Assembly (NCBI GenBank): GCA_963971405.1
Contig: OZ020484.1
Coordinates: 52,873,151-52,937,150 of the forward strand
Direction: 5' to 3'
Source: Psococerastis gibbosa
Lineage: Eukaryota > Arthropoda > Insecta > Psocodea > Psocidae
DNA length: 64,000 nucleotides
The notes beneath the pieces were generated by a model, which was not told where the DNA came from, ran no database searches, and was given only the letters and a program-made list of their open reading frames with translations. Below, one piece after another: positions 54,160 to 64,000 of this stretch. A program made the translations under genes and the position numbers. Numbering within the stretch: the stretch's first letter is position 1; every line of letters starts with the position of its first letter.

Positions 54160-56492
54160 CTGGAAAGTAAAACATAATGCTTAGGAATATGGGTCTAGCA
54201 TATATTTGAGCTGAGGACAAGAAAGCTCTGCTTGTCTCAAACGACTTATGATCATTGCTTTTACAAGTTTGTCTTATTCTTTTTGAAGAGAAAAACTTCG
54301 GCGTTGGGGCTATTGGGTATTCGGTGGGTAGTTTACTACAGTATTCTCGGCTCGACACTCTGCAGGCTATTGGAGACTGGGCAACGAACTCGTCAGTCCA
54401 ACCAGTACAATGCTAGGCAGCACCATATCCTTCAGTACACACGGACGACTCCGGATCCGCGAGTTGCCGACGTCTTTTTTTCTTGTAGCTATAGGGCTAG
54501 GAGATTTCTTAAGCCGACGCGAAGCCGAACGCACGAAAGTGCACGGGTTTCCCCTAAAGACACCAGTTCATAGAAATCATCTGAATCAGACTCTGTTTCA
54601 CACATGTTTTGCACCAACCATTCACCAAAGCCAATAGTCCGTGTGTACCGGGCCTTAAATACCAACTCCGTTGTATTGTTTGCTAATAGTAGCAACTTAC
54701 TATGACGAGACTGATGTGAGTATTCATTCTAAGGACATGTAGAGTAGTGGTACGGACTCTGACTTTCACCCGAAAGGTTGTTGGTTCGAGTCCTACACTT
54801 CCTACATTTTCTGGCCATGCTTCGAAGGGCATGCAAAGCAGGGTCGGTCCCGGGCCTTCCTAGTTGAGTGTAAGAGAGGGCTTTATAGCCCTAACTCCGC
54901 TAGCTTGGTTTAGTAATAGAACAATAAAGTCCTTATTTATTTATTTATTATTATTATAAGGCCGCTTTCCATTGGAGACAGGGATAGGGCAATATCGCTA
55001 TCGACATTATTAGCTAGCGGCTGTCTGCAATTGTATTCTCAACGATAATACGTACGTTAACAGGGCAGGCAGCTCTTTCATTTTTTGGCAAGCTTCACTT
55101 CTTTCCTTATTGTCAGTAAGCACTAAAAGTTCAACAGTAACATGAAGGGTTTCTGGTTCTGGAAATATGTCTTCCCGTAGGTGTGGACATAGTTTTAAGA
55201 CTTTCTCCTATAAATAAACAAATAATATAAAAATATATTAACCCATGTATAACGCAGAAGTCGGACAGTTTTTTAAATATTTAATTTACGTAAGCTATAA
55301 AGATTTGGTACATGGAACTTGTAGAGGACTACTTCATACACCAGCAGGCTGATCATGACCATTTTAATGCAGGGGGTAATATAGTACCATGTCATTATGT
55401 CAAGTGATGGGATTAATTCAATTGTTTAAAATAAAAGACGAGCAAATTTCAGATTTTTTTAATTTTTGATGTTGATAATCGTCGCAAGCGCTGAAAATAC
55501 AAATTGCGTATATTTAAACAATTGAATGATCTTCAGCTATATTTTTGGTGAGTTTCTTCATTTTTTCTGCCTTAGATTTAGACAAATTATTTATAATCCT
55601 TATAACATATTAATTCAAAATTAAAACATGTTTATTTCTAGGGCGATATGTGTTTATATTTGTTATTTACATTTGCTACGGCAGCGTCGCATTAGTTCAG
55701 TTCTTCAGTATTGCCAACATCACAATTTAAAAAATTCTGAAAATTGCTTGTCTTTTATTTTAAGCAATTGAATTAATACCATCACGTGACATGGTATTGT
55801 ATAACCCCCCCGGGATTAAAATCGCCATGATCACCCTGCAGCAAAACAGTTTCTGACATAAGTCACTCCAAGTCTTATATTCTACATTCATTATTTTTAT
55901 GGACGGGCTTCATTGTGCCATGCCCAATGCCAACGACCCCACTGGCTAGCGGTACAATTTGCAGAAATAATTATTTGTAGGCCTAGTCTAGGTATTTTTC
56001 AGAATTCTCACAAATTGAAGCTGACGTTCATAGTTTGAGAAAAATTGGAAGCAATTGCGTTTTTGAGAGGCAAGGAATATCTCTTCGATGTGAAGTTCTC
56101 AAGGTTCTCTTACGTTTATTAAGCAAGCATATAGTTACACTATCCCATGGTTACAACTATGCTGGCAAATGTGGGTCTGCAGGGTCTTGAGTCCCAGCTA
56201 AATGCATAGGTTTGTGATTAATTTACCTACCTTGAATCGTATAAAATTGTTTTTCATCTCATCGGAAGCTAAGGGTATGGACAAAAAATGGGTGTAGGGT
56301 CGCTTGTTTCTTGCAGCAGTAACTGTTGCTAATAGATGTTTCTTTGCCAGAACAACATCTCTGTGGCATCTACCAGTTGCCACAACATCCCCATCTTGGT
56401 TATGCCGCGGTACAGACACGGTTGTCCTTGTTTCTTCTTCTATTCGACGGCGAACAGCCCCATGTGCTCCGATAATAGAACCAAAAAACGCC
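53889..56492 (-). CDS. ASCC1: ASCC1 (activating signal cointegrator 1 complex subunit 1), three internal exons
   Basis: RNA-binding subunit of the ASCC complex (alkylation-damage response, transcription, ribosome rescue). Exons in transcript order: 56492-56231, 55207-55056, 54159-53889, phases consistent. The first has a KH domain (I-I-G-A-H-G-A-V-R-R-R-I-E-E-E-T, then V-V-A-T-G). After it comes the LigT/2H-phosphoesterase-like part: P-Y-T-H-F-L-S-I-P, L-H-V-T-V-E-L-L-V-L and the diagnostic D-D-P-S-M-V-H-V-L-Y-A-K-V-H and L-K-L-H-M-T-V-L-N-T. Both H-x-T/S motifs of the 2H fold are present. The N-terminal exon before the KH domain and the last exon after I-L-R are not found, so start and end are open. 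Retroelement debris fills the upstream side. Confidence 0.88.
54497..54655 (+). repeat. dispersed repeat shared with 25288-25640
   Basis: CGCACGAAAGTGCACGGG-TTTCCCCT and CCGTGTGTACCGGGCC parallel the copy in IR-a intron 7. Partial. Confidence 0.5.
54725..54955 (+). mobile_element. tRNA-derived SINE, copy 2
   Basis: Head carries TAGAGTAGTGGTACGGACTC (A-box-like) and GGTTCGAGTCC (exact B-box), then CATTTTCTGGCCATGCTTCG, ending in a TTATTTATTTA-rich tail. About 220 bp, as copy 1 at 23770-23990. In ASCC1 between exons 54159 and 55056. Confidence 0.82.
55056..55207 (-). CDS. ASCC1: ASCC1 middle exon
   Basis: Minus-strand acceptor TTTATAG, donor GTACGT, phase 2 end. Encodes D-I-F-P-E-P-E-T-L-H-V-T-V-E-L-L-V-L, the first H-x-T motif. 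Confidence 0.88.
56231..56492 (-). CDS. ASCC1: ASCC1 KH-domain exon
   Basis: Minus-strand acceptor CCTTCCAG, donor GTAGGT. A-F-F-G-S-I-I-G-A-H-G-A-V-R-R-R-I-E-E-E-T with the G-x-x-G loop as G-A-H-G, then R-P-Y-T-H-F-L-S-I-P. Confidence 0.9.
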
Positions 56493-56889
56493 CTGGAAGG
56501 GGAAAAAAACTTAAAATATGTCTGTTAATAAAGGTCATGAACGCTGCTGTATGAGTAAAGTAAAAAAAATAAATGCACAACTTCAATTTCTATAAGAGCT
56601 ACTCCTAGAACCCTCCTGTTTCTAGTCATGGCATCTACATCGCCTGCATTAGCTGTCCAGAAAACAGATCTATTGAACAGAGTGCCGCCTGGGTTTCAAG
56701 TAATCCTCCTTACTACGTATTTGAACACTAAATTGAAGAGTAGTTAGGGTCTCCTTGCCTGGGCCCTCTGGTTACACAGCTTCTTAAGTTTCACACTAGG
56801 CCCAAGGATGTCCCTCGAAACAAAAGGGAGGGAGGACCTCAGGGCCCTGAACATTGAAGATTAGTGTCACCAACCCCGTGGGAGGGATA

Positions 56890-57133
56890 AGACACCGTTT
56901 AAGTAAGTAAGCAGGCTTGCATGAAGCATATGAAGAGCTGATGCGCATCCACGATAAACTAACAGTATTTCTCGAGAACCATTCGGGCAGTAAAGATTTC
57001 CTTTGTGGATCGTCCACCCATAAATCCGCTTTGGCAATCCACTCCTCAGGCATCTCCTCCCTTCCCATATTAAATTTTCCGGCCTGCACACCCGGTTTAT
57101 CAATTCATCACCTCCCTTCTTCAATAGTCCCAC
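56890..57133 (-). mobile_element. reverse transcriptase N-terminal fragment
   Basis: D-E-L-I-N-R-V-C-R and, in another frame, E-E-M-P-E-E-W-I-A-K match the region before the palm of insect LINE polyproteins. Frameshifted remnant. Confidence 0.65.
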
Positions 57134-57444
57134 ACTTGTCTTATTCCACTATTATTATACTGCAGCTTTGTGGGTTTTCACTCCTTTCAAGGCTTCCACT
57201 ACTTCAACAGGTGCCACTCCAGCGCTATCAGGTGACTACGTCTCCTCCAGGGAACAGGCCTGCAACCCTGCTGCGGAAAACCCCACAACAGCGATGAATG
57301 ATAAAGAATTGACTGGTGTGCATTTACTCAGTCAGGTTATAATAATGTCGTTGTTTGTTGTCTGTGAGTATAAGTAGCGTAGAGACGCTAATTAGTCTCT
57401 CCATATATCACTATATTAATCCCAGATTAACTTTAGTCTATGCA

Positions 57445-57660
57445 CTAACGAACTATTTCGCGCAGGGCCAAACGAAAGGCTCCTATCGAATCCATTTCTT
57501 TAATAGCACCGTCTAGTCTGTTATAATCCAAAAGTCCTTTCTGAAGTAACGAATTTCTCCCTATCTCCAGGGTCCTATGTTGTAGAGTGAAGTCGTTCCT
57601 TCCTCTGGTGTTGTACCCGTGATTGTCCGAGAATCGCTGTAGTTTTAGGTAACTTGGCAT
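57445..57660 (-). mobile_element. reverse transcriptase C-terminal fragment
   Basis: H-G-Y-N-T-R-G-R-N-D-F and N-S-L-L-Q-K-G-L-L-D-Y-N-R-L, the C-terminus of a jockey-like element. It lies near the fragment above, but the order relative to it argues for a different copy. Confidence 0.65.
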
Positions 57661-58886
57661 TAGTCCTTTTTTTGATCTTGTGTATAAACCGTTAGGGCGT
57701 CGGTCCAGACGATATGATCAACTGATTGCCACCCGAGTTCTATATAATAATAATAATTCGTGTATTTTTTCTAAATGTGTTTTAGACAAATACGGAGACA
57801 GTTTAAGTGCCCCCTCATGCCAGCGGCGTGCGAGTGTAGCACTGAATAGCCTACCTACACCTTATTCACCCAAAACAATTTCACTAACTACGAGTTAAGA
57901 ACTAATTTATGCCTTCTCAACTACCTATACCTAAGGATAATTAAAAAAAAAATGTTTGTATAAAAATATGTAAATGCTAATGTAATTTGTCGAGTTCGTC
58001 CCTTGTCCATACTCTTATTATTGTCCTGTATGTTGCTGTTCTTGTATTAATGTTAGTGTTGTGTAGGGGTGGGGGGATGCTTGTACTTGTTCATGTGTAA
58101 GGTCTTGGCGAGTGCGTTGTACAGAGTCGTTGCCTTGTACCGTAGGGAACGTCTTGAGTTGGTCAAGTTCCAGTGGGGAAGCGGCATAGAGTGATAGGCC
58201 GCTGATCTTGTTATGGCTCTTGATCTATACTTATAGAGAGGCGCGTCAATAAAATGAAATAGGAGTTTCCACCGATGCAGTCGTTACTGGAACGGTGCGC
58301 AGCTTTTGTAGCTTAATTGCTCCTATTTCAACAAAAATTCCTTATCTTGCGAGTGGTTGTCAGTTATGAACTATACCACTCGGAAATGTCATATAATATT
58401 AGTAAACAGTAAAAAGTAGACAGGTAAGTCATAATTATTGGGTTGTATCAACCTTCAGTCGGTACGGCCCGAGCCACACCAGCCTTATGGAAGTATATGC
58501 CTTAATTTACTTTACGGCACAAAAGGAAACACTTACTTTGATACACTTAGTTTAAAAATAAATTTCCTATCTGAAATCTCCTGAATTCCAGAATCTTCTT
58601 CACCACAGAACAACATAATATATAAGAATGGCAGTGTTGCCGGACGTGTCATATGAAATATCACGCCACTGACGTTCAAAATTCACGACATATCACGCAA
58701 GCAACTAATCGGCTAATATATATGCATATTAATATAATATATACATATAATATATAATTTATATTAAATTTTTTAATATGGTAATTAAAAAGATGTCATT
58801 TGTTTTGCTAATTTTATCTAACAACTTCTATGCTTAGCTTGTAGTGGGGCTGAAAAATCTGTGTGAATTATTTTTCTTACTTCCAG

Positions 58887-59830
58887 TGGCGTAACGATAG
58901 TTTTTCGAGGGTGGCGGTGTTTAATTTGCCCCCCCTCCCACATTTTCATGATAGTGTAGAATAAGGGGAAAACCGTTCTCAAGGACTTTCGCAGCATTTA
59001 AATTAATGACATTACTGTCCGTCGCACAGGGGCCCGGAGGTTCGGGAGACGTGAACGGGGGCCCCCAAGGGTCGTAATGAATATAAATACAAGCAAGGGG
59101 GGCCCGGGTCAAAATTTTTGAAAAATAAGCCTGAAATGATGGGGTTTTACGCAATTTCATAGGAGTAATGTTTCGATTTTTACAGGCGATGTAGATAGGC
59201 TAAATACGAACGAGTGAGTCTGGGGGTCTCCCCCGGGTGAAGATTTTTGTAAAATACCTGAAATACGGGGTTTTACGCATCTTGCCAAAAATGTTTAGAT
59301 TTTGTAGATAACGACTTTATTAAGTTGTTACGTTTTGATGATTTTACAGAGAATGAATATAATTACGAGCAAGGGGGGCCGGGGGTCTCCCCCGGGTGAA
59401 ATTTTTTTAAAAATAGGGCTGAAATGGTAAGGGTTTTACGCATTTTGATAGGACTAATGTTTCAATTGTACGGACGATGAATATAACTACATACAAGGGG
59501 GATCGGGGGTCTCCCCCGGGTGATTTTTTTTGTTGAAAAATAGGTCTGAAACAGTAGGGTTTTAGGCATTTTGATAGGTTAACGCTTAGATTTTACAGGC
59601 AATGAATCCAATTACGAGCAAATTCTTGAATGATGAGCATGAAATGGTGGGGTTTCATGCATTTTGATAGGAGTAACGTTTCAATGTTCACAGGCGATGA
59701 ACATAGGCTAATTCCAAACGAGGGGGTCCAGGGGTCTCCCCCGGGAGAAGATGTTTGTTCAATAGACCTGAAATACGGGGTTTTACGCATCTTGCCAAAA
59801 ATGTTTAGATTTTTCAGATGAGCACTTTAT
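58887..59830. repeat. tandem-like G-rich blocks nested in the hAT-type element
   Basis: Starts CAGTGGCGTAACGATAG. About five degenerate units, each with GGGGTTTTACGCATnTTG and GGGGGTCTCCCCCGGGTGA, the same kind of unit as in 50813-51743 and 62630-63090. Confidence 0.7.
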
Positions 59831-60276
59831 TATGTTATTACTTTTTAAATAATTCGGCCCAAAATATTGACTTCCTATAAAATCGTGGGGTTTTAAGGCT
59901 TTAAGTGGTCGCCTTATTCGCTTGAACAAAAGAGTTCAACCTCTTTTGAGACATTGTGGTTCGTAAATAAGTAGTTTTTTTTTTTATTAATTTTCAATCA
60001 GAAAAAGACCTCTCACACGTGGCATTTCTTTGTTCTATAATATGCATGTTTGTTATCTTGTTCGATTTTGCGCCCATGTGGCGCAGAGGCAGACAAATAT
60101 GAAATAATGAGCAAATCACAATGGCCACCCGCCGGCCGAGTAGATTTGGAATATGATTTTTGGAGTTGTGTTGGGGTCTTGGCACTTGTGGTCTGTGGTC
60201 CTAGATCAGGTAAGGTAAACAGCATTTTTCGGATAAATAATTAGATTACTCGTGACTTCGTGGTATTTCATTTTAA

Positions 60277-60327
60277 TAAACAAAAAATAACAAAAACTTA
60301 GAGTTTTTGTTATTTTTTGTTTATTAA
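60277..60327. repeat. 51-bp palindrome
   Basis: AATAAACAAAAAATAACAAA is repeated in inverted form at once after a short centre (ACTTAGAGT). Inside the hAT-type element. Confidence 0.8.
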
Positions 60328-60534
60328 GCATTTTTCGGCATTTTTTTTTTAAAGTTTTCATTTTTCCAGGGTTTTAATTTTTTTATTATTTTATTGGTTT
60401 AAATTTCAATATTTTTATTTAATTATAAAATCAATTTTGTCTAAAATACACGCACTTTACACGCACATCACGCAAGCTCTGAAAATACACGCATTTCGTG
60501 ATTTTTCACGCAAAACGGCAACCCTGAAGAATGG

Positions 60535-61747
60535 TAATATTTTGTTAGGGAAAGACTGCCAACAGCCAAAAAAAAAATAATAGTAATGTTGGCCCTCCCG
60601 CGTCAGAATCATTCGCTCCTTTTTTCAAATTTTGTGTGGCCGGGGCCCCGGCCGGCCCGGCTCGCGCTCCCTTCCTATTTAATATTATATTGACCTATTT
60701 TGTATTATATAATTGATTTTTAATGACTACTCTGGTATGTACTCTGACAACGTTGTTAGTATTCACCTTATTTTAAACAAACTATTTTTTTTTTCCATAG
60801 TTCCACACTAAGCCGTACCTAACATATTAAATATAAAATTAAGAAATACTCAATGACCAACACACATTATACTTATTAAGAAATATACATTTCTTTTTAT
60901 TACTAAATTGAACTCAGTCCATACAAAATCCATCTACAAATTATTTGTGATAACGTGAATAGCCCGAAATGTAATGTATCAACACGTCGAAATAGATTGT
61001 TATGTGGAAATAGGAATACATTCTCGTCCTTGCTCTTCTTCTGGAAAGTCGAGACTGACATCTTGAGCAGGTTCCACCTATACTCATCATCGGTTGCGAG
61101 CCTTCCCTTGCTCGGTGATGAGCCATTCGCCGCCAATAAACCGAATCCTTCAGGCTTTTGCATAGCGAACAATGTCTTCTTCTTCCAGCATCACGTCTAT
61201 CTTTCTCCTCCTTATCAAGGCGGCATGCATGTTCATCCCGAACTAGATTCTCTTAATAAATCGCTGACATGACATCTCCTGAAAGTTCAAATGATATGAT
61301 AAGCCAAACTACCCGCACAAATATGAAGAAGAAAAAGTAACGATGCTTCTCCTTTCTCCGATCACATGGTGTGTAGAGACCTGTGCATCTTAATACCTTG
61401 CCACTTCATATACTGTAGGTACCGTAATTGATCATTTATATATTAATTTCCATTATAGGTTACTAATTGATCGGAACATGAGTAGGCAGCCATGGTACAA
61501 TTACTGACCATGGAAATTTGACATTACCTACACTAATTAATAAAATTGAAAGCATATTTGGGTAAACTCGCACCAGTCCGTTACACAAGGATATTTCCAC
61601 AAATCTAACAACATAGATAGTGTCACTTTTCCTGTTTCTGGAACCGTAAAAGCAGCATGTAAATCTGTCAAATAGGTACTCAAAATGCCAATGCTTTCGT
61701 TATAATAGCGTAGGTCTACACATAGGAAAGGAAAAATAGCAGATTAG
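60535..61747. other. no supported gene
   Basis: Overlapping short frames on both strands at 60903-61272, none with a recognisable motif. On the minus strand 61236-61153 an ATG frame with an acidic run stops after 28 codons. I see nothing firm. Confidence 0.4.
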
Positions 61748-62045
61748 TTAAAGAGCCCATAGGAAATTGTCAGCCCGAAATTTAAAACTTTTTATTTAAT
61801 TAACTAAGCAAGTTATTAAAGATTTGGCTCATTTCAGTTGTAGAAGTCTACTTTATGCATCATATAATAAGGTTATTTTTTACAAAATATTATCATGTCG
61901 ATGAAAAAGCTACAATTTAAAATATTAGAAATACTATATCTTATCATAGGATGCATGAAGTAGTCTTTTACAACTTTAATGAGACAAATGTTAAATAACA
62001 TGATTCGTTAATTATTTCGGGCTGCCAATTTCCTACGGGCTGTAC
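61748..62045. mobile_element. MITE related to 40705-41105
   Basis: Inverted ends around AGCCCGTAGGAAATTG and CAGCCCGAAAT. Shared TTTTTATTTAATTAAC-AAGCAAGT and GTAGAAG-CT-TTATGCAT blocks link it to the TTAA-flanked element. Target duplication not clear. Confidence 0.65.
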
Positions 62046-62139
62046 ACCCTTAATATACTATCGTCACCCCTATCTGAGATTGCTAGAAAATACTTACTTT
62101 GCACTATGGAGTTCAACTTGTCAGCACCGACGACTGCCA

Positions 62140-62510
62140 TTTTCTTACTTCTTACTACTGGGTTCCAGCTTCAGGTGATGCCGATGGCCAGATGATTCAT
62201 TCACCAGTGCCCAAAGATTCTTCCGTCCCAGAATTTTTTCTATTCCTCCTCCTCCCAATGCCGTCACGAGTAAGTCCTTCTCCCTGCTTGGAATGGACCA
62301 TTGCAGGAGAATATGCTCAAGAGTTTCTTCATCCATTCCACAGGCTCGACACAGTGCTGAATCCACCAGGTTGAAACAGTGGAGATATTGGTTTGTGGCT
62401 CGAGCTGAGAAGGAGGCAACCTCGCGAGGGATTCCCTTGAAGTTCGTCGAGTCACCAGGCTAGGGCTGAAGTAGGTGTAGCGACCTTCCAACCCTACTTC
62501 CTGCACAGCG
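62140..62510 (-). mobile_element. C-terminal fragment of a non-LTR retrotransposon
   Basis: C-R-A-C-G-M-D-E-E-T-L-E-H-I-L-L, the Cys/His tail after the RNase H or RT region of LINE polyproteins. A second frame continues the similarity upstream. Degenerate. Confidence 0.65.
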
Positions 62511-62629
62511 GTTGATTCATTCCATTTTCAACTCCTGCACTTCGGATTTTACGGTCACAACTGGAACGACAGGCTCTTGTACAAATCCTGGCCGCTAGGA
62601 GGTAACTGGAGTGACAATGACGATGGAGG

Positions 62630-63090
62630 GCAGTGGCGTAGCCCCCCCCCCCCAAAAAAAAATGAGCAAAACCGCTTCTTTAAGATATTTCGGTAAAAAA
62701 TTCTCCAGAGAGAGTCCCCCATTTTCCAGTTTTAATGATAAATTTATGGTCTGCAAGTTCAAAACTGTTATGCTGACAAACTATTTCAGGCCTATCTTAT
62801 AAAAAACATTCACTGAGATAGCCCCCGGGCCCCTCTTATTACCTGTAATATTCTCAACATGTAAAATATAAACATAAATGCTTTGAAAGTGTGTAAATTC
62901 CACTATTTCGAGCTTATTCTTTTTCAAAATAATTCTCCCGGGGGAGACCCCCGGGCCCCCCGTTCTGTAGGGTATAATATGTGAAAACCTCACTAATTTG
63001 GGCCCATTTATCTTTTTTTTCTCTGGGGGATGAGTCTTGGGGTCGCAATGCCCCCCCCCCTGAAATTTTGGTTATTTACGCCAATGCACC
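62630..63090. repeat. G/C-run repeat with CAGTGGCGTAGCC and TTTACGCCAATG ends
   Basis: Left end CAGTGGCGTAGCC then a poly-C run; right end inverted CATTGGCGTAAA preceded by poly-C. Middle has CTCCCGGGGGAGACCCCCGG. Related to 50813-51743; no target duplication seen. Confidence 0.65.
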
Positions 63091-63143
63091 CCATTCGAAA
63101 ACCTATCGGAAGCAGGCAAACTTTATGCATCGATGTTGCACGA

Positions 63144-63725
63144 TTACGTTGGACGGATGAATTTCGCATAGCCTACCGCTTTCCTAAGAAAAGCGGAAAA
63201 CACAATCTTTCCATCATCATTCAAATGCAACTTATCACGATTATTAAAGAGCTCTTTCTTAATCTGATAGGTTCCATTTGATGAGATCATGAAGGGAATA
63301 TACGTCCGAGAATATAGAACATTGTTTCCGTAGCGCCTACAGAGTTGACAAAGTAAAACATTACTCGTGCGTATTTTCTCTCGCAATTCTTCGTCGAATC
63401 TTGGCAAAATCGAGGACACTACAATGGAACAGCGCTCAATAACATGGAGCCGGTCCAGCAATTTCTGCATTTCGGCCACAAACTCCTCGGGCGTTTGACG
63501 GGTATTGATGTTCCGGGCTCCAATGTTATTGGTCCCAAAGTGCACAATAACGATCACATACTTTAAACTCGATTCTACCACCATCCGACAAATTTTCATG
63601 GTTGTCAATCGATTGAGCTTTGCGCCACTCCAGGGCACTACTTCAGCGACTCGTCCGTCCAATTTAACCCCACGGACCATAGAGTCCCCCACAACGATTA
63701 TTCTAGGCTTACACTTCCTCGCCAT
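63144..63725 (-). CDS. SGNH-hydrolase-like protein, 193 residues
   Basis: Uninterrupted ATG-to-stop frame. Block I I-I-V-V-G-D-S-M with Ser15, block II Gly in W-S-G-A-K-L, block III V-H-F-G-T-N-N (Asn66) and block V D-K-L-H-L-N-D-D-G (Asp164, His167): all four SGNH blocks. Minus-strand TTCTGTTTCAG lies three bases before the ATG, a good acceptor, so this may be one exon of a larger protein. In animals such domains occur in secreted esterases, in ORF1 of some LINEs and as isolated repeated genes. The absence of a signal peptide and the retroelement surroundings favour a mobile-element domain. Substrate unknown. Confidence 0.7.
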   Translation of the reverse strand: MARKCKPRIIVVGDSMVRGVKLDGRVAEVVPWSGAKLNRLTTMKICRMVVESSLKYVIVIVHFGTNNIGARNINTRQTPEEFVAEMQKLLDRLHVIERCSIVVSSILPRFDEELREKIRTSNVLLCQLCRRYGNNVLYSRTYIPFMISSNGTYQIKKELFNNRDKLHLNDDGKIVFSAFLRKAVGYAKFIRPT

Positions 63726-64000
63726 TGTCTGAAACAGAATGGAAATGCGCTCATTATGATCTTTTTAAACATGTCAGTGTGTTTTAATTTTATAACATGT
63801 TAAGCCAAAAGAGACCTTAAATGACCTATCTTATTACTTTAAATGGCTGATAAACATAGTAGTTTCCTTACTAACTATTATGTAAAACTTGCCGTCATTC
63901 ATTGTTAAATCACATCATCTTCGCAATAGCATTGTAGGCCCTCGGTGCTAATTTATAAAAAGCAACAGCTAGTGCTTTTTGCTTGTTATTCCATCTTCTG

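Larger units (their letters stand above)
58632..60526. mobile_element. 1.9-kb hAT-type element
   Basis: 8-bp target duplication AAGAATGG at 58624-58631 and 60527-60534. Left end CAGTGTTGCCGGACG, right end inverted CAGGGTTGCCGTTTTGCG: imperfect repeats followed at both ends by CACGCA or CACGA motifs. Same general end type as 48681-49661. No transposase recognised. Contains the G-rich tandem blocks and a palindrome, so probably a composite with nested insertions. Confidence 0.82.

Noticed and set aside
54733-54800. Functional tRNA gene
   Set aside because: It has a B-box, but the rest does not fold as a tRNA and the body and tail are shared with 23770-23990, so it is a SINE.
60903-61272. Overlapping 89- and 105-residue ORFs as a gene
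   Set aside because: They are on opposite strands over the same bases, and neither shows a motif or splice context.
62630-63090. Complete hAT-type element
   Set aside because: The two ends are related but not equal (CAGTGGCGTAG against CATTGGCGTAAA), and no target duplication is visible.

Overview
The window looks like a piece of an arthropod nuclear genome, most likely an insect and by gestalt a hemipteran. The genes are split by GT/AG introns of 0.2 to 4 kb. They encode a modular serine protease of the insect immune type, antennal-type ionotropic receptors, EXD2 and ASCC1. The sequence is A+T-rich by eye and full of non-LTR retrotransposon remnants, fold-back elements, MITEs and a tRNA-derived SINE. 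The order assignment is inference; insect or arthropod origin is well supported. No operon, CRISPR array or other prokaryotic feature is seen.

Layout. 1-1.1 kb: a decayed minus-strand reverse transcriptase. 1.2-15.5 kb (+): a complete 12-exon gene for a modular serine protease (signal peptide, four LDLa repeats, a sushi domain, a Wonton-like cysteine domain, a trypsin-fold protease). All splice phases agree, giving 637 residues. 17.1-26.4 kb (+): an intact 8-exon ionotropic receptor (605 residues). 26.4-28.7 kb: nested retrotransposon remnants. 29.3-41.7 kb (+): a tandem paralogue of the receptor with the same eight exons, but its first-membrane-segment exon carries a 7-bp tandem duplication that breaks the frame. 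42.8-50.0 kb (-): the exonuclease EXD2 in five exons. 53.9-56.5 kb (-): three internal exons of ASCC1, without its two ends. 63.1-63.7 kb (-): an intact SGNH-hydrolase-like ORF behind a splice-acceptor-like sequence. The rest is introns and intergenic DNA dominated by repeats.

Repeat content. Three elements have 8-bp target duplications and matching terminal inverted repeats (48681-49661, 50813-51743, 58632-60526). A fourth, 37493-37790, is nested in one arm of a large fold-back, and the other arm preserves the empty site. One fold-back has TTAA flanks (40705-41105). A SINE-like repeat has a 12-bp target duplication. A ~850-bp repeat family with an internal poly-G tract occurs at least four times. 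A 217-bp near-perfect hairpin lies at 39747-39963.

Gene cooperation. The protease is the sort that starts Toll and melanisation cascades in haemolymph. The two receptors would be chemosensory or related ion-channel subunits. EXD2 and ASCC1 are housekeeping nucleic-acid factors. Nothing indicates that these genes form one pathway. Exon boundaries were chosen by hand from splice signals, phase and paralogue comparison, without transcript data.
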